Assembly: GCA_013350335.1 (NCBI GenBank)
Contig: CM023539.1
Location: 17,758,223-17,822,222, forward strand
DNA from: Chimonanthus salicifolius
Taxonomy: Eukaryota > Streptophyta > Magnoliopsida > Laurales > Calycanthaceae
Direction: 5' to 3'
DNA length: 64,000 nt
The notes under the pieces are model-generated. The model was not told the DNA's origin and did no database searches. It saw nothing but the letters and a program-made list of their open reading frames with translations. How positions within the stretch are numbered: position 1 is the stretch's first letter; every line of letters begins with the position of its first letter. Positions 55,836 to 64,000 of this stretch are shown here, in pieces. The translations under genes were made by a program, and so were the position numbers.

Positions 55836-57235
55836 AGTGCTAGTAAAATTCAAAGAAAATAAAGCAAGAAAAGAAGATTCAATGGATGATGGCTACCAAG
55901 AAATTTCACTAGATTTTCAGTGTGAAAAAGATAGAAAATACAGAGAATAGAAGATGCCATGTGAGTAGAGCAGATCTGAGGTCTATCTTCCAACAGAGAA
56001 TCGATAGAAGCAAGAGCAAAAATCAGAAGAGAGAGAGATGGATTTGTTGTGACCAATAATAGAAAAAGAACAAAGAAAGGAAAGTTGGGACGGTGCAGCT
56101 TAGACAAGGATTAGAAAGAAAAAGAAAATAGAAGGGGCAGATTCATTCGAATACAACAGATTGAAAGAAGAGGGGATCGGCCAGAGATAAGAGAGAAAAT
56201 AGAAAGAAGGAGAAAGAAAAGGAAGAGAATAAAAATAGAAAATATAGGAATAGAAGTGATGTAAAGTGTAAAGAAAAATAGAGAAGGAAGGAGGCTGACG
56301 TTTATTTCATATGGATACAGAGGTTGAAATTGGAGTGGGTCCCATGCCTTCCTAATTTTATCTCTCTTAAAATCTATAAATTGGAGGCCTTTCATACGGC
56401 ACAAGGAACTTGGGACAGACAGTGGAGAAGGCTCGGCTGAGTTAGAATCGTGATCTCCGACGATGGCTTGGGTTTTAATTTTCTCTCTCTTTTATTTTAA
56501 TTTTATAATGTCCGGCTAATTTCTTGTACTGAGGTTGAAGAGGAAGTCCCGTTAATGAAATAAATTTTTAGTTATTTATTTATTGATACTCATATATGTG
56601 TGTTTATTATTTAATGATTTTGACTTCATTAGATTAATTAAATATTCATTATTTTCACCATTAATGTCATGTATTTTTGGTAGTTAATAATATTATTAAA
56701 TTAATCAAGGGCTTGGCATGTCAATTAAATAGGAAGATTTCTTTGATTTAATGTTTTTCAATTTAATTAGATACATTGGACGCTTAGATTATTTTCTTTG
56801 ATCCATTGTCTTTTAAATTAAATTTGGATACATTAAATGCTTAGCAATTATATTATTAAAAGTGAACGAAAATTTGAATTCTAAACACCATATTAATGAA
56901 CTTAAATGTTTAAATCTTTAAACTTGGGAATTAATAAATAAAATAATTTGAAGATTATAGATTTAATGGTGGTGGAATCCGATACGTTAGTAATTTCTCT
57001 CAATTAATTCAATCTCTATTTTAGTTGTTTTAATTAATTTTTGCATGTTTAATTCAACCATCCTCCATAAAAAAGTTGTTAACTAGGTTAAGATGAAATT
57101 GTTAGGCTTTTTAATTTGTTTTCCCATTTATTCTAAATCAAGTCCATGTGGGTTCGACCTTGCACTTACATATTTCTATACTTCAATTTGATTTGTGCGC
57201 TTACGAATAATTATAAATTTAAAATATGTACAACA
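55836..57235 (+). repeat. Athila 5' LTR, second part
   Basis: Resumes with the duplicated AGTGC and ends aaatatgtacaaca directly before the primer-binding site region. Minus-strand open frames at 55850-56404 are not recognisable proteins. Confidence 0.8.
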
Positions 57236-57238
57236 AGT

Positions 57239-57257
57239 TTTTGGCGCCGTTGCCGTG
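57239..57257 (+). promoter_or_regulatory. Athila primer-binding site (tRNA-Asp type)
   Basis: TTTTTGGCGCCGTTGCCG, matching the Athila tRNA-Asp site. Confidence 0.92.
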
Positions 57258-58047
57258 GACTCGGGATTGAAACGGAAAAATAAAATTTAAAAATCTATTA
57301 GTTTAATCTTTCCATTAGTTGTAGATTTAGGAATTTTGCATCTAGATCTATGTTTCATGCATATTTTTATGTGATTTAGTGTCTTTACCTAGGTTTTGTT
57401 TGTTGATTTTGCAGGAGTTTTGAATTGCACGCTTAATTTTTTTTTTGCAAAAGCGACTACAGGCCAAAGTAAGTGCCTAAACCACTTTCTTTATTTTTTT
57501 AAAACTTTCATGCATTCATATAGAGTTTGTTAGGTTGTCTTGCATTTATTTTGCATAAAAAAAATTGTATATTTAATTTGCTCATGCATTTAGGGTGTTA
57601 GTTCATGCATTACATTTAAATTGTTTGCATATTTGCTTTAAATCTTGCATTGTTAGATTACGCTTGCATTCATAAAAACTAGAAAAAAAAAAAAAGATTA
57701 GTAAAATTGGTTCACGTATTACCCAATTAAAATCAATTTATAACCATTGTTTAGGGTTGTTCATGCTCAATAAAACTATATTTAATTCAATTATTTTTAG
57801 TTCACCGGTGAATAGTTTTGCTTCAAGCACGATGTCTAGGCTAGTTTTGTCACTAAGGTGTAAACAATCGAAAGGATAAGTGGAAGGTTAAGTAGATTGC
57901 CATCGTGTTCCTCCACTTACCTGGAAACTTACGTCGCCGTGCTTGTGGTTAAACTCTCCTCTGAGGCTTAAATTTTCTGGAAAGGACATTAGGAGCAGTT
58001 TAGAGTCTATGATTTGTGTGTCAGTATAGTTTTAGGGCATATTTTGT

Positions 58048-58710
58048 GTGGATTTGTTTGAGTGTGTTTGCTCGTTTTTGTGTGTGAGTAGTTGGGTTCG
58101 TGACTCCACCAATCGCTTGGTTCGAGTTACATTGTCCGTCATACCATCGATTGTTGCGTTCGGGGCTCAGTCAGGCCCAGTCATAGATAGAGACAGTCAA
58201 TCGCCATCACCACCCTCATCACCTCCGTCATCACCACCACCATCACCCAAAATGGCCGGAGAACAAGAGAAAACACTTCGAGATTATTTTTCCTTGGTCG
58301 TAGCCAACACACCCTCCAGCATAGTCATCCTAACCACCAATGCCACCTATGAGTTAAAACCAGGCCTCTTACATCTCCTCCCCGCTTTCTATGGCCTTGA
58401 TCGTGAGGATTCCTACTTACACGTTAAGGAATTTTTAGAGATTTGTTCCACTATCAAACTTCAACTTCAAACTGTCACTGATGAATCTATTAAACTTCGT
58501 CTCTTTTCTTTTTCTCTCAAAGAAAAATCGAAATCGTTGTTGAACTCCCTCCCCGCAAATTCCATCAACACGTGGGATCAGTTGGTAAATAAATTCTTGA
58601 ATAAATTTTTCTTGATATCTAAAAGGAACGTCCTCAAAACAGAAATTTCAAATTTTATCCAGAAAGAGGGTGAACAATTCTCGGAAGCATGGCAAAGATT
58701 CAATTGTTAA
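58048..58710 (+). pseudogene. Athila gag, truncated at C terminus
   Basis: An intact 220-residue frame. A Ser/Pro run (SPPSSPPSSPPPSPK) precedes MAGEQEKTLRDYFS, so the conserved part may start at the ATG at 58252. TPSSIVIL, LKPGLLHLLPAFYGLDRED, FLEICSTIKL and LPANSINTWDQLVNKFLNKFF follow the family order. The frame ends at EAWQRFNC because sequence from the LTR is joined at 58702. Zinc knuckle and all downstream domains are deleted. Confidence 0.88.
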
Positions 58711-58840
58711 ACTTTTTAATTTGTTTTCCCGTTCATTCTAAATAAAGTACATGTGGGTTCGACATTGCACTTGCATATCTCTATACTCCAATTTGATTCG
58801 TGCACTTGCAAATAATTATAAATTTAAAATGTACACAACA
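58702..58840 (+). repeat. 3'-terminal 139 bp of Athila LTR
   Basis: It matches 57097-57235 from aattgtta to acaaca with scattered differences. Confidence 0.85.
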
Positions 58841-60764
58841 ATCATCAATCACAATACCATGCATGATAAACATCATTAGTAACAATATGAATATATCTTA
58901 GCAATATATATCAAGTCTAGGCATGTAAGTGGCTTCATTCTTCGTTTATCACTAATAGACCTCGACTCCCTAACACCGTGTTATGCTTCCGTTCTAATAG
59001 TTAGAACCAATTTTCATCCCTCAGATGGAAGCAGTGTCAAGTGTCGCATTCTGGCCTATTTGGTCTTTTCCATATCATGTATAATGCATGAAACCTACAC
59101 TAGATCTAGGTTTATAAAACCTAATTTACTGATCTTCTATTATTAAATCTCCTCACTGTAAACGTAGAGTATCGTGGGTATCTGTTATACAAATAGAAAT
59201 ACAATTAATATACACTCATAATTAATCATATAGACACTACAACATACATTCATAGTATTTCAAATCTTTCTACTCATTTTTCAGGAAAACTCCAAGGGAA
59301 ATGGCTGTGAGTCCTCATAGTGGGTTACTACTCTTCTTTTTTTAGTCAATATAACCAATCAAACAGTAAAGTACGCAATGCATAGTCTCATATTGAGACT
59401 TTGCCCAGAGGGTACAAATAAAGGTGCTCAAGCTAGTACACTTATTGTCTTCTGGAATTGACCATAGAGACGTATTGAGTGAGACCTAGAGATATAAGAT
59501 GTTTAGGCCACTACTCATATTATCTTCTGGATTGGACAATGGAGACATATTGAGTTAGGCCTAGAGAGATAAAAAGAAAATCACTCAGTGCCCGATCCCT
59601 TCTTTTCTACTGAGCGGCGAAGTTAATCGCTCAGCTACTGATAGCTATCGGGCTGCGTTTCCGCTACGCCACAGATAGACGGTATCGGCCTCAAAGTGAA
59701 TATATAATATAATAAGATAAACAAGGGTTAGTATCATTTTTAATTAAGAATTTGGTATAGGAAATATCCCACCAAATATTAAGATCAAGATTGAACATAA
59801 AAATCTTAACTTTAATAATCAAAACACATCTTAAGAAAAATCAGTTCTGGGTTCCTCGGGACATGCCTCGGAACCTGGTACTGTGGCCTCAGAACTTCCG
59901 AGCCACTGCCTAAATTCTGGGTTACATCTGAACCTTCAGAACTTGGTTACTCCCTTCGGAACTTCCGAAGTTCAGGTCTCGGAACTTCCGAGCCTGTTCT
60001 GAAAAAAAAATAGAAAAAACAGAAAACAGTGAGTCTCGGTCTGCCTCGGAACATGCCGAGGTCTGCTCAGATCTTCCAAGCTGTTTGAAACGTCCGAAGA
60101 TGTTCTTGGAACATCCGAGACTGTCTAACAGAGGCAGAGATAATAGTTAGCCTCTGTATCCTTTGGAACTAAAGATAGGAGTTCGGAACTTCCAAAGGTG
60201 AGCCTTCAGAACTTCCGATAGTCGTCTTCTTCATCCAGTCAGTTGCAGACTGCTGTGACAGGACAATCCACTTGAAATACGAATTCAAAAACATTGGGCT
60301 TCCTGAATTCGTTTTTCACAACTATCAGGTTAGATATGTTCTACAATCAGTCTAGTGTAATTTTGAAATTAATTAGACAATCAATAGATAAGAAAAACCT
60401 ATGATTTTAAGAATAAAACCAATAAAACGTATGAAAATCTAAAGTTTTCACTAAATTTCAAAACTAATTTTGGAACTCAAATCTTAACCAAATTCATCTT
60501 TGTTTGATTCTAAACATGCTAGAATTTAAAAACGAATCTAAAGCTTAGCTTCGCTTTGCAAATTGAGTTGAAATTCAGTAAATGGGAAAAACTTCCACTT
60601 AAACTAACGAAAAAACAGAAAAATAGAGGAGCAACAGGAGTTTTACTTAAAAAAATTCTATGAAGATCTCATAGTTGAAGGTGTACTTAAATAGGAAACA
60701 AGGGGGGGAGGTATAGGCTCCCATGCAGGGCCATGGAAATCCCACGTTGATATGCAAGTTACAA
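58841..60764 (-). mobile_element. LTR-like region, probably another large Ty3 LTR
   Basis: No genes. General plan resembles the two solo LTRs (AT-rich left part, segment cggtatcggcc and ggaaatatcccaccaaat near 59690-59780, then a palindrome island at 59843-60220, then an A-rich leader-like part). Ends could not be fixed. A TRIM is joined at 60765. Confidence 0.35.
59843..60220. repeat. Palindrome island based on GGAACTTCC
   Basis: It contains CTTCGGAACTTCCGAAG (59954-59970) and CTCGGAACTTCCGAG (about 59978-59992). Many one- or two-base variants surround them (tcagaacttccga, tcggaacatgccgag, tggaacatccgaga, ttcggaacttccaaa). Confidence 0.85.
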
Positions 60765-61262
60765 AGTAATGACCCGTCCTGCTAGCACAATATTGTCCGC
60801 TTTGGACCTACACACGGACTCGCACGGCTTTACTTTGGCCAGCCAACCCACTGTTGCTTTCAAAAGGCTTTGTGCTAGAAGGAGGAAGGGCTACTACTTA
60901 TATACCAGGGAATTTCTAATGCCACTAGTAATGTAGGACTTTTTAGGGTAGAGTATTACAATCTACCCCCCTTAAAGCCAAAGCGTCCCCGGCTCTGCAC
61001 ACACAACAACCAAGCCCACACCCTCATGTAGAGAGTTGAACCATGCTTTGATACCATTTGTAACGACCCGTCCCGCTAGCACAATATTGTCCGCTTTGGC
61101 CTACACACGGACCCGTATGGCTTTGCTTTGGCAAGCCAACCCATTGTTGCTCCCAAAAGGCCTTCTGCTAGAAGAAGGAAGGCTACTACTTATATACTAG
61201 GGAATTTCCAATGCCACTAGCAATATGGGACTTTTTTTTCTCTATAATCATGGGGTATTACA
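60765..61262 (-). mobile_element. TRIM of about 500 bp
   Basis: LTRs at 60765-60960 and 61059-61262 share gacccgtcc, gctagcacaatattgtccgc, ctactacttatata and gtattaca. On the minus strand the primer-binding site TGGTATCAAAGC (61045-61056) adjoins the right LTR and GGGGGGTAGAT (60961-60972) is the purine tract beside the left LTR. The interior is about 98 bp and non-coding. No matching target duplication was seen (ttaca-like left, gcatt right), and the left LTR has lost its terminal T. Confidence 0.85.
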
Positions 61263-62159
61263 GCATTAGTCGATCCTCAGATAGAAGCTTTGAATCATCA
61301 CCTACTATGCAGTGTTTAGAATTTTGGGTTATTTACAGTTTAGTCCATTTCAAGTTATTTGTATTTTAATTCATTTTATTTGTTTACAATATTTAACTAA
61401 TAAAAATATTTATTTAATTTAATCCATCTTGTCCAAAAAGTTGGGTTTTAAAATATTTAAATACCATATAATTTTGTAGAATTATAATTCATTAAAATAA
61501 ATTGATTTAAATAAAAATCACCTTTTAACATTATTCCCTCAAATCAAGTTGTATTTATTTAAAGGATTTAAAACCTTAATTTTTTAACATCCAAAAGACA
61601 AAATGATAGGTTTAAACATAGATTAGATAACACATATTTTTTTAGAATTTTCTAACTTCTAAAATTATTTAAAACAATTAATTCTAAGATTTCAGGCTAA
61701 AATTATTTAAAATAATTAATTCTAAGATTTCAGGCTAAAATTATTTAAAATAATTAATTCTTAGATTTTAGGATCTTTTCGGTCTAGTTTGAAATTTTGA
61801 ATAACATTTTCTGAAATTAAAAATATAATAAAAATACCTATAAATTGCAAACTTTAAATACCTTTTAAAAAAATCAATTTCACTAAATCAATAATCAAAC
61901 AATTATTAAAATAATAAAATAACATTGTCTATGGTAAATTACCATTTTACCCTTCCAACTTGAGTGAGTTGGATCAATGAGCTATTGAGCTTCCATTGGG
62001 CCGATCCTGAACTTTTCTAAAAGCCCAAACCGTAATCTTCGTGATTAATTGGTCAATTATTGATTTATTAAAATAAATCACATTAATTAGGTTTAATTCG
62101 AGTCACCGTATTACATGAACCGTGGATTGATAATAGGGTTAGCCAACTATGTGGCGATG
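61263..62159. other. AT-rich intergenic DNA
   Basis: No gene seen. It contains a 38-bp triplication listed separately. Confidence 0.5.
61659..61772. repeat. 38-bp tandem repeat, 3 units
   Basis: Units start ctaaaattattt at 61659, 61697 and 61735. Each includes the near-palindrome aattatttaaaataatt. Confidence 0.9.
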
Positions 62160-62372
62160 ATCGTGGATCTAGGCAGAAGAGGAGGAGAAGTCTCATCTAG
62201 GGACGGAAGGGAGTTTGCTTTTTGGATTACGAGAGGGAAATTTTGGTGATGAAAGCTCCTCCCTCTTTCGGCGATGTATCTTCGGCAGAGGGAGAGAAGA
62301 AGAGGTTATGTTACTTGCTTGATGGAAGGGTGGTGGAAAAAAAAAATTGGATCTAGGTTTGGCTCTGTACCA
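62160..62372 (-). mobile_element. Mini-LTR element interior, 5' part
   Basis: PBS-proximal leader of the mini-LTR family. The phrase ctcctccctctttcggcgatg parallels gttcctccctctgccggcg at about 18340 in the complete element (both written here in part). A primer-binding site (reverse complement TGGTACAGAGCC) is at 62361-62372. Confidence 0.65.
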
Positions 62373-62553
62373 TGTAGAATTACACACATAGGATTTGGTG
62401 TGTCTTCCTTAATCAAGGAGAGACCCTGTAATCTTATTTATAGAGATAATACAATACATATCAGGAGAGTAAATAAAGGAAGAAATTCCTAAATAAGGAA
62501 AAACAATATTTAGTAAAATCTAAATATATCTTATCACCTAACTATATCCTAAT
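62373..62553 (-). repeat. Mini-LTR family 5' LTR
   Basis: Starts tgtagaattacac directly after the primer site. Near-identical in much of its length to 39825-40005. No partner LTR to the left, so the element is truncated. Confidence 0.8.
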
Positions 62554-63625
62554 AAGATGCATGTTGAAAGTCAAGTCTCCATTGAAACTTTTTCGAGCAT
62601 TAGAAACTATTATGTTGGGCCTAAGCCAGTCACATGCCACTTATAGCCTTACTTAGGGAGCCACGGCAATTCAGTTCTTGTTAATTTTTAAATTTTTTTC
62701 CAAAATAGAAGACTACCTAGACTTCTGCATATGTTTGCTCCTCCAATCATTCTACTTAGGTTTAATTTTTAGGATTTTCTAATGGATGCTATTATATTTT
62801 CTTTTTCTTTCTCTTTCATCAGCTTTGATTGTATTTGTAGTTCACATAAAGCTTTGGTGTAAAAGCACTTATTATTGATTTTGTTGCCCTTAAAGGAACA
62901 CTCTATTACAACAAATGGACATTAAGAAGCAATGGGCACCAATGGCCTAAGCACCTTTGTTTTATATCCAAGTAAAAGAAAAGACCTACAAGGGTGCTCC
63001 TATATGCATCACAAGTATATCCACTTGTCTTCTTTTTTTCTTTTTAACAGAAATGGGTTGGTAGAATTAAAATATGTTGCTCCCTCGAAAAAGGAATGTT
63101 GGAGTCTCCCCTTTATTATTTTCCTTTTGACATCTAATACATTTTTCTAAGTGTCGGAAACATCACAGATAACAGTGAAAAAACATTCAATAATGTACAT
63201 ATTTTTAGTTTTTATCGTTTTCAGCGCTTTATATGAAATTTAATGTAAAATGTTGAGGAAAAGTATAAATATGATGAAAAATAATTCCATTTATTATATT
63301 ATTATTGTGTTGATTAAGTTTTAACATCTCAAACGAGCCAAAGAACCCTTTCAAATTCTCGTCTATATTTCACAATCCAATCGTGCCAAAATAATAGAAA
63401 TACAATAAAACAGAAAAACAGTTAATTTCATTTTAAGTATTGAGGCCTTTTAAAATTTTAGTAATGTAAATCATTCGAGTAGCTTACAGTATTGCATTAA
63501 CATAAGCATATGGTCGACATTGAAACACAACACAAGAAGGTAACAACGTTTATCCTATACAAAGAAAATATGATTCTAATGTCTCAAGGTTAGTTTATTT
63601 GGACAAGGGGGAAGAGGATGAGAAC
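62554..63625. other. Intergenic and 3' flank of the polygalacturonase gene
   Basis: AT-rich, no supported ORFs. The part nearest 63626 (about 63400-63625) should include the 3' untranslated region of the minus-strand gene. No definite polyadenylation signal was fixed. Confidence 0.5.
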
Positions 63626-63850
63626 TTAGAAGCAAGGGGGAGGGACTACAATGCCAGAGGAAAGACCATTGACATTGGCACATGATGCAATAGCAACACC
63701 TTGTCCATTGTACGCGAAGTTTATATCCACGAGCTCCATATTTTGGCAAAGCACCCCTTTGCTGCATAAGAGCTTAACTGCAACTTGGGATGCTGAAGTT
63801 CCTCGAATATTTCTAAAACGGACGTCGTTGATCTTAACGCTTGATGGATC
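63626..63850 (-). CDS. Polygalacturonase-like protein, last exon (partial gene)
   Basis: Polygalacturonases (glycoside hydrolase family 28) cleave pectin in the cell wall and are normally secreted. This exon encodes the C-terminal part of the beta-helix: DPSSVKINDVRFRNIRGTSA, VAVKLLCSKGVLCQNMELV and DINFAYNGQG, ending PPPCF and TAA (63626-63628). The spaced Cys residues (CSKGVLC, a Cys in ASCANV and the final CF) match the disulphide pattern of plant family members. On the minus strand an AG acceptor (TTGCATGCAG) precedes the exon at 63851. Catalytic Asp and His residues lie in upstream exons beyond the window. The exon is uninterrupted, so the gene may be functional. Confidence 0.85.
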   Translation of the reverse strand, partial: DPSSVKINDVRFRNIRGTSASQVAVKLLCSKGVLCQNMELVDINFAYNGQGVAIASCANVNGLSSGIVVPPPCF

Positions 63851-64000
63851 CTGCATGCAATGATAGGGAAAATTAGATTAGTGACATGCATCAATTAGGT
63901 TTTTCTTTTGAAGAGCTCAAATAGGTTATTCACCAGCAATTCACACGGTACACACATTGAACAAGTACATACATTTACAATCACATGTGTAGCTATCTGA
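63851..64000 (-). other. Intron of the polygalacturonase-like gene (partial)
   Basis: No coding match continues upstream of the acceptor-like TTGCATGCAG. The sequence is AT-rich as expected of an intron, and the donor is outside the window. Confidence 0.6.

Larger units (their letters stand above)
51852..58840 (+). mobile_element. Athila derivative lacking pol, with solo LTR inserted in its 5' LTR
   Basis: 5' LTR 51852-57235 (interrupted by 52340-55835, about 1.88 kb when that is removed), tRNA-Asp-type primer site (57239-57257), leader, gag (58048-58710), then directly the last 139 bp of an LTR (58702-58840). Pol and most of the 3' LTR are gone. Flanks ttatt (left) and atcat (right) do not match, so the ends may come from different insertions. 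Confidence 0.85.

Noticed and set aside
60765..61262. Cassandra-type TRIM with 5S-like sequence
   Set aside because: No 5S rRNA promoter boxes are visible in the LTRs. Only the general TRIM plan fits.

Overview
The window is nuclear DNA from a flowering plant with a large, retrotransposon-rich genome. The evidence is nested Ty1-copia and Ty3-gypsy elements with plant-type primer-binding sites (initiator-tRNA-Met type, and the tRNA-Asp type used by Athila), several miniature LTR elements, an RTE-type LINE and plant promoter features. The species cannot be told from the sequence. Only one host gene is recognisable: the last exon of a polygalacturonase-like gene on the minus strand at the right edge (63626-63850). 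Almost everything else is transposable-element sequence, much of it broken by stops, frameshifts and later insertions.

Layout. 1-1083: tail of a SIRE-like copia LTR. 1791-4352 and 11592-12301: decayed minus-strand Ty3 element. 4353-11586: complete Ty1-copia element with 265/266-bp LTRs and TSD TACAG, itself carrying a 2-kb rearranged minus-strand insertion flanked by 111-bp inverted repeats (6867-8821). 15573-20400: minus-strand RTE-type LINE interrupted by a probable solo LTR (15780-17060) and by a 1.35-kb mini-LTR element with TSD GTCAT (17392-18740). 20437-20960: tandem TRIM. 21540-22860: decayed tandem repeats below an orphan TATA promoter. 24102-32220: Tekay/Del-like chromovirus with a truncated 5' LTR and a 2.5-kb 3' LTR. 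32560-36600: 4.0-kb solo LTR with TSD CTAAA. 37640-39555: SIRE-like LTR remnant. 39825-40670: mini-LTR element fragment. 41000-51851: minus-strand Athila element interrupted by a 605-bp TRIM with TSD CGTTC (46011-46615). 51852-58840: plus-strand Athila derivative that has lost pol, its 5' LTR split by a 3.5-kb solo LTR with TSD AGTGC (52340-55835). 58841-60764: further LTR-like DNA. 60765-61262: another TRIM. 62160-62553: another mini-LTR fragment. 63626-63850: polygalacturonase exon.

The target-site duplications give an insertion order: the LINE, Athila and old Ty3 copies are older, and the copia element, TRIMs and solo LTRs landed in them later. Stop codons in the chromovirus are nearly all CAG to TAG or CGA to TGA, which fits cytosine-methylation decay under silencing.

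The most striking unexplained structure is a set of palindrome islands inside LTRs. At least six LTRs or LTR-like tracts, Ty1 and Ty3, each carry clustered short palindromes or hairpins, each with its own motif (GTCGAC-like, TTCAGTCGACTGAAT, GGAACTTCC, GGGTTCGGCCAT/ATGGCCGAACCC and others). In the two related solo LTRs the island sits at the same place, just downstream of a splice-donor-like GTRAGTATTT on the minus strand, yet with an unrelated motif. One of these LTRs also has a 49-bp tandem array whose hairpin arms change together.
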